From: Pseudomonadota bacterium | GTDB lineage: Bacteria; Pseudomonadota; Alphaproteobacteria; Rhizobiales; Phreatobacteraceae | Assembly (NCBI GenBank): GCA_023416965.1 | Contig: JAEZGJ010000275.1 | Span: 1-7,411 of the forward strand | Direction of reading: 5' to 3' | DNA length: 7,411 nucleotides | Shown here: positions 6,531 to 7,411 of the stretch, piece after piece | Layout: every line of letters begins with the position of its first letter | How positions within the stretch are numbered: position 1 is the first letter of the stretch | The notes under the pieces: generated by a model | Seen by the model: only the letters and a program-made list of their open reading frames with translations | Database searches by the model: none | What the model was told of the DNA's origin: nothing | Program-made: the position numbers and the translations under genes

Positions 6531-7411
6531 TCAGCGGATGACCTCGGTGACGACGCGGGTCTGCGGGTTGACGATGACGATCTGGTCGCCCGTCACCACG
6601 TAGCGATACTCGCGCAGCTCCGGCACCTCGACGAAGACCTCCGACGGCAGGGTGTGGAGCTCGACCTCGGCGGCAAGCGGACGGCCCTCGCGGACCTCGA
6701 TCCGCTGGGTGGAGGTGACGCGCGCCTGGCGGGCATGGCGCCGGACGATCTCCTGCTGCTCGCGGGTGAGGGTCAGCGTGCCGGTGGTGCCCGACTGGCC
6801 GGTTCGGCCGCCGGACAGGCGGACGACCTCGATGACCCGGTAGGTGCCGGGCTCGACGATGACCAGTTCGTCACGCACGCGCACCACGCGATAGTCGCGA
6901 TAGCGCGGGGCGATCTCGATCAGCGCCGGCGGCGGGGCGACGAGCGTCACCGAGCGCGGCAGCGTCGCGCCGACACGGACGTTCACGTCCACCCGGGCCT
7001 CGGGAATGCGGGCCTGCTCGACCGACTGGCGGAGCCGGGTGGCCTGCTCCGGGTTCGACGAGATGCTGCCCGTCACCGTCGTGTCGGAACCCGAGCGCGC
7101 GGTGCTGCCCGGCGAGCCCTGGCCGGGCCTGGTCGAGGGCTGGGCCTGCTGAGGCGAACTCCGGTCGGACGGCGACTGGGCGCGCGACGGACTGTTCTGG
7201 CCGTCCTGACCGCGCTGCGACGGCTGGGCCTGCTGCGAGCCGGACCGGTCGGACGGCGACTGGGCCCGCGACGGGCTGTTCTGGCCGTCCTGGCCGCGCT
7301 GCGAGGGCTGGGCCTGCTGCGGCGAGGAGCGGTCGCCCTGGGACTGGGCGCGTGACGGCGACCCGTCCTGGCCCGGCGTGGTGGAGGGCTGGGCACGCTG
7401 CGAGCCCGACC
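6531..7411 (-). CDS. DUF1236 domain protein, 5' end outside the window
   Basis: The frame is open from the right edge to a TGA at 6531-6533, giving 292 visible residues. The GTG at 7076 is internal, because the frame continues upstream without a stop. The N-terminal visible part (about 1-110) is low-complexity, rich in Ser, Gln, Pro, Arg, Gly and Asp, and built from tandem repeats. Two DUF1236-like modules follow. The first (about 6819-6989) has VNVRVGATLPRSV and YRDYRVVRVRDELVIVEPGT; the second (about 6534-6776) has LTREQQEIVRR, LPSEVFVEVPELREYRYVV and DQIVIVNPQTRVVTEVI, ending the protein. DUF1236 proteins are of unknown function and common in Hyphomicrobiales; many are predicted to be exported, but any signal peptide here would lie off the window. 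The gene runs in the same direction as mccB, 124 bases ahead of it, with no evident functional link. Confidence 0.85.
   Translation of the reverse strand, partial: SGSQRAQPSTTPGQDGSPSRAQSQGDRSSPQQAQPSQRGQDGQNSPSRAQSPSDRSGSQQAQPSQRGQDGQNSPSRAQSPSDRSSPQQAQPSTRPGQGSPGSTARSGSDTTVTGSISSNPEQATRLRQSVEQARIPEARVDVNVRVGATLPRSVTLVAPPPALIEIAPRYRDYRVVRVRDELVIVEPGTYRVIEVVRLSGGRTGQSGTTGTLTLTREQQEIVRRHARQARVTSTQRIEVREGRPLAAEVELHTLPSEVFVEVPELREYRYVVTGDQIVIVNPQTRVVTEVIR
7158..7325 (-). repeat. Two 84-bp in-frame tandem repeats in the DUF1236 gene
   Basis: Units 7242-7325 and 7158-7241 each encode 28 residues with the core QPSQRGQDGQNSPSRAQS. Residues 3-27 are identical between the units, while their 75 bases differ at four places, all synonymous third positions. 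Degenerate units flank them: a 27-residue version at about 7326-7406 and a diverged one from 7157 down to about 7077. The array may continue past the right edge. The encoded segment is probably a disordered linker. Confidence 0.85.

Noticed and set aside
7158..7325. The regular 84-bp repeats as a possible CRISPR array
   Set aside because: Repeats are directly adjacent with no unique spacers and encode a continuous peptide.
6060..7355. A 431-codon plus-strand frame spanning the mccB start, the spacer and the DUF1236 gene
   Set aside because: Crosses several real features, shows no domain, and its Leu/Arg/Gly repeats are only the DUF1236 tandem repeats read in the wrong frame.
7073..7396. A 107-codon minus-strand frame of Arg/Pro/Ser repeats
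   Set aside because: It is the wrong frame of the same tandem repeats; the DUF1236 frame passes through the region without a stop and its repeat differences are synonymous only in that frame.

Overview
The window is GC-rich, densely coding chromosomal DNA of the kind found in Alphaproteobacteria of the order Hyphomicrobiales (Rhizobiales). Three things point there: a DUF1236 protein, a family largely confined to that group; two intergenic palindromic repeats of styles common in those genomes; and strong G/C bias at third codon positions, which opens long spurious frames on both strands. I cannot fix a genus from sequence alone.

Layout, left to right. 1-105 is a large imperfect palindromic repeat. 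151-2199 (minus) encodes the biotin-carrying alpha subunit of methylcrotonyl-CoA carboxylase (mccA). 2200-2359 is a divergent intergenic region with a plausible mccA promoter and a strong hairpin just ahead of the next gene. 2360-3757 (plus) is an amidase-signature hydrolase. It converges, with a 10-bp gap, on 3768-4499 (minus), a classical short-chain dehydrogenase/reductase. 4500-4798 is a 299-bp non-coding stretch holding a short perfect palindrome and a long inverted-repeat element. 4799-6406 (minus) encodes the carboxyltransferase beta subunit (mccB), apparently starting at TTG. 6407-6530 is a short G-rich spacer with a palindrome that may be an operator. 6531 to the right edge (minus) is the 3' part of a DUF1236 protein: a tandem-repeat Ser/Gln/Pro/Arg-rich segment followed by two DUF1236-like modules; its start lies outside the window.

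The functional core is leucine (isovalerate) catabolism. MccA carboxylates its own biotin and MccB transfers the carboxyl group to 3-methylcrotonyl-CoA, giving 3-methylglutaconyl-CoA. The two genes lie on the same strand in the order mccB then mccA but are separated by about 2.6 kb carrying the reductase and an oppositely oriented amidase, so they are probably transcribed separately here. Neither intervening gene has an evident required role in the pathway.

I see no CRISPR array, tRNA, rRNA, transposase, phage gene or defence system, and no convincing new multi-gene system. The most interesting items are the split carboxylase locus, the palindromes near mccB and the reductase gene, the hairpin before the amidase gene, and the repeat-bearing DUF1236 protein.
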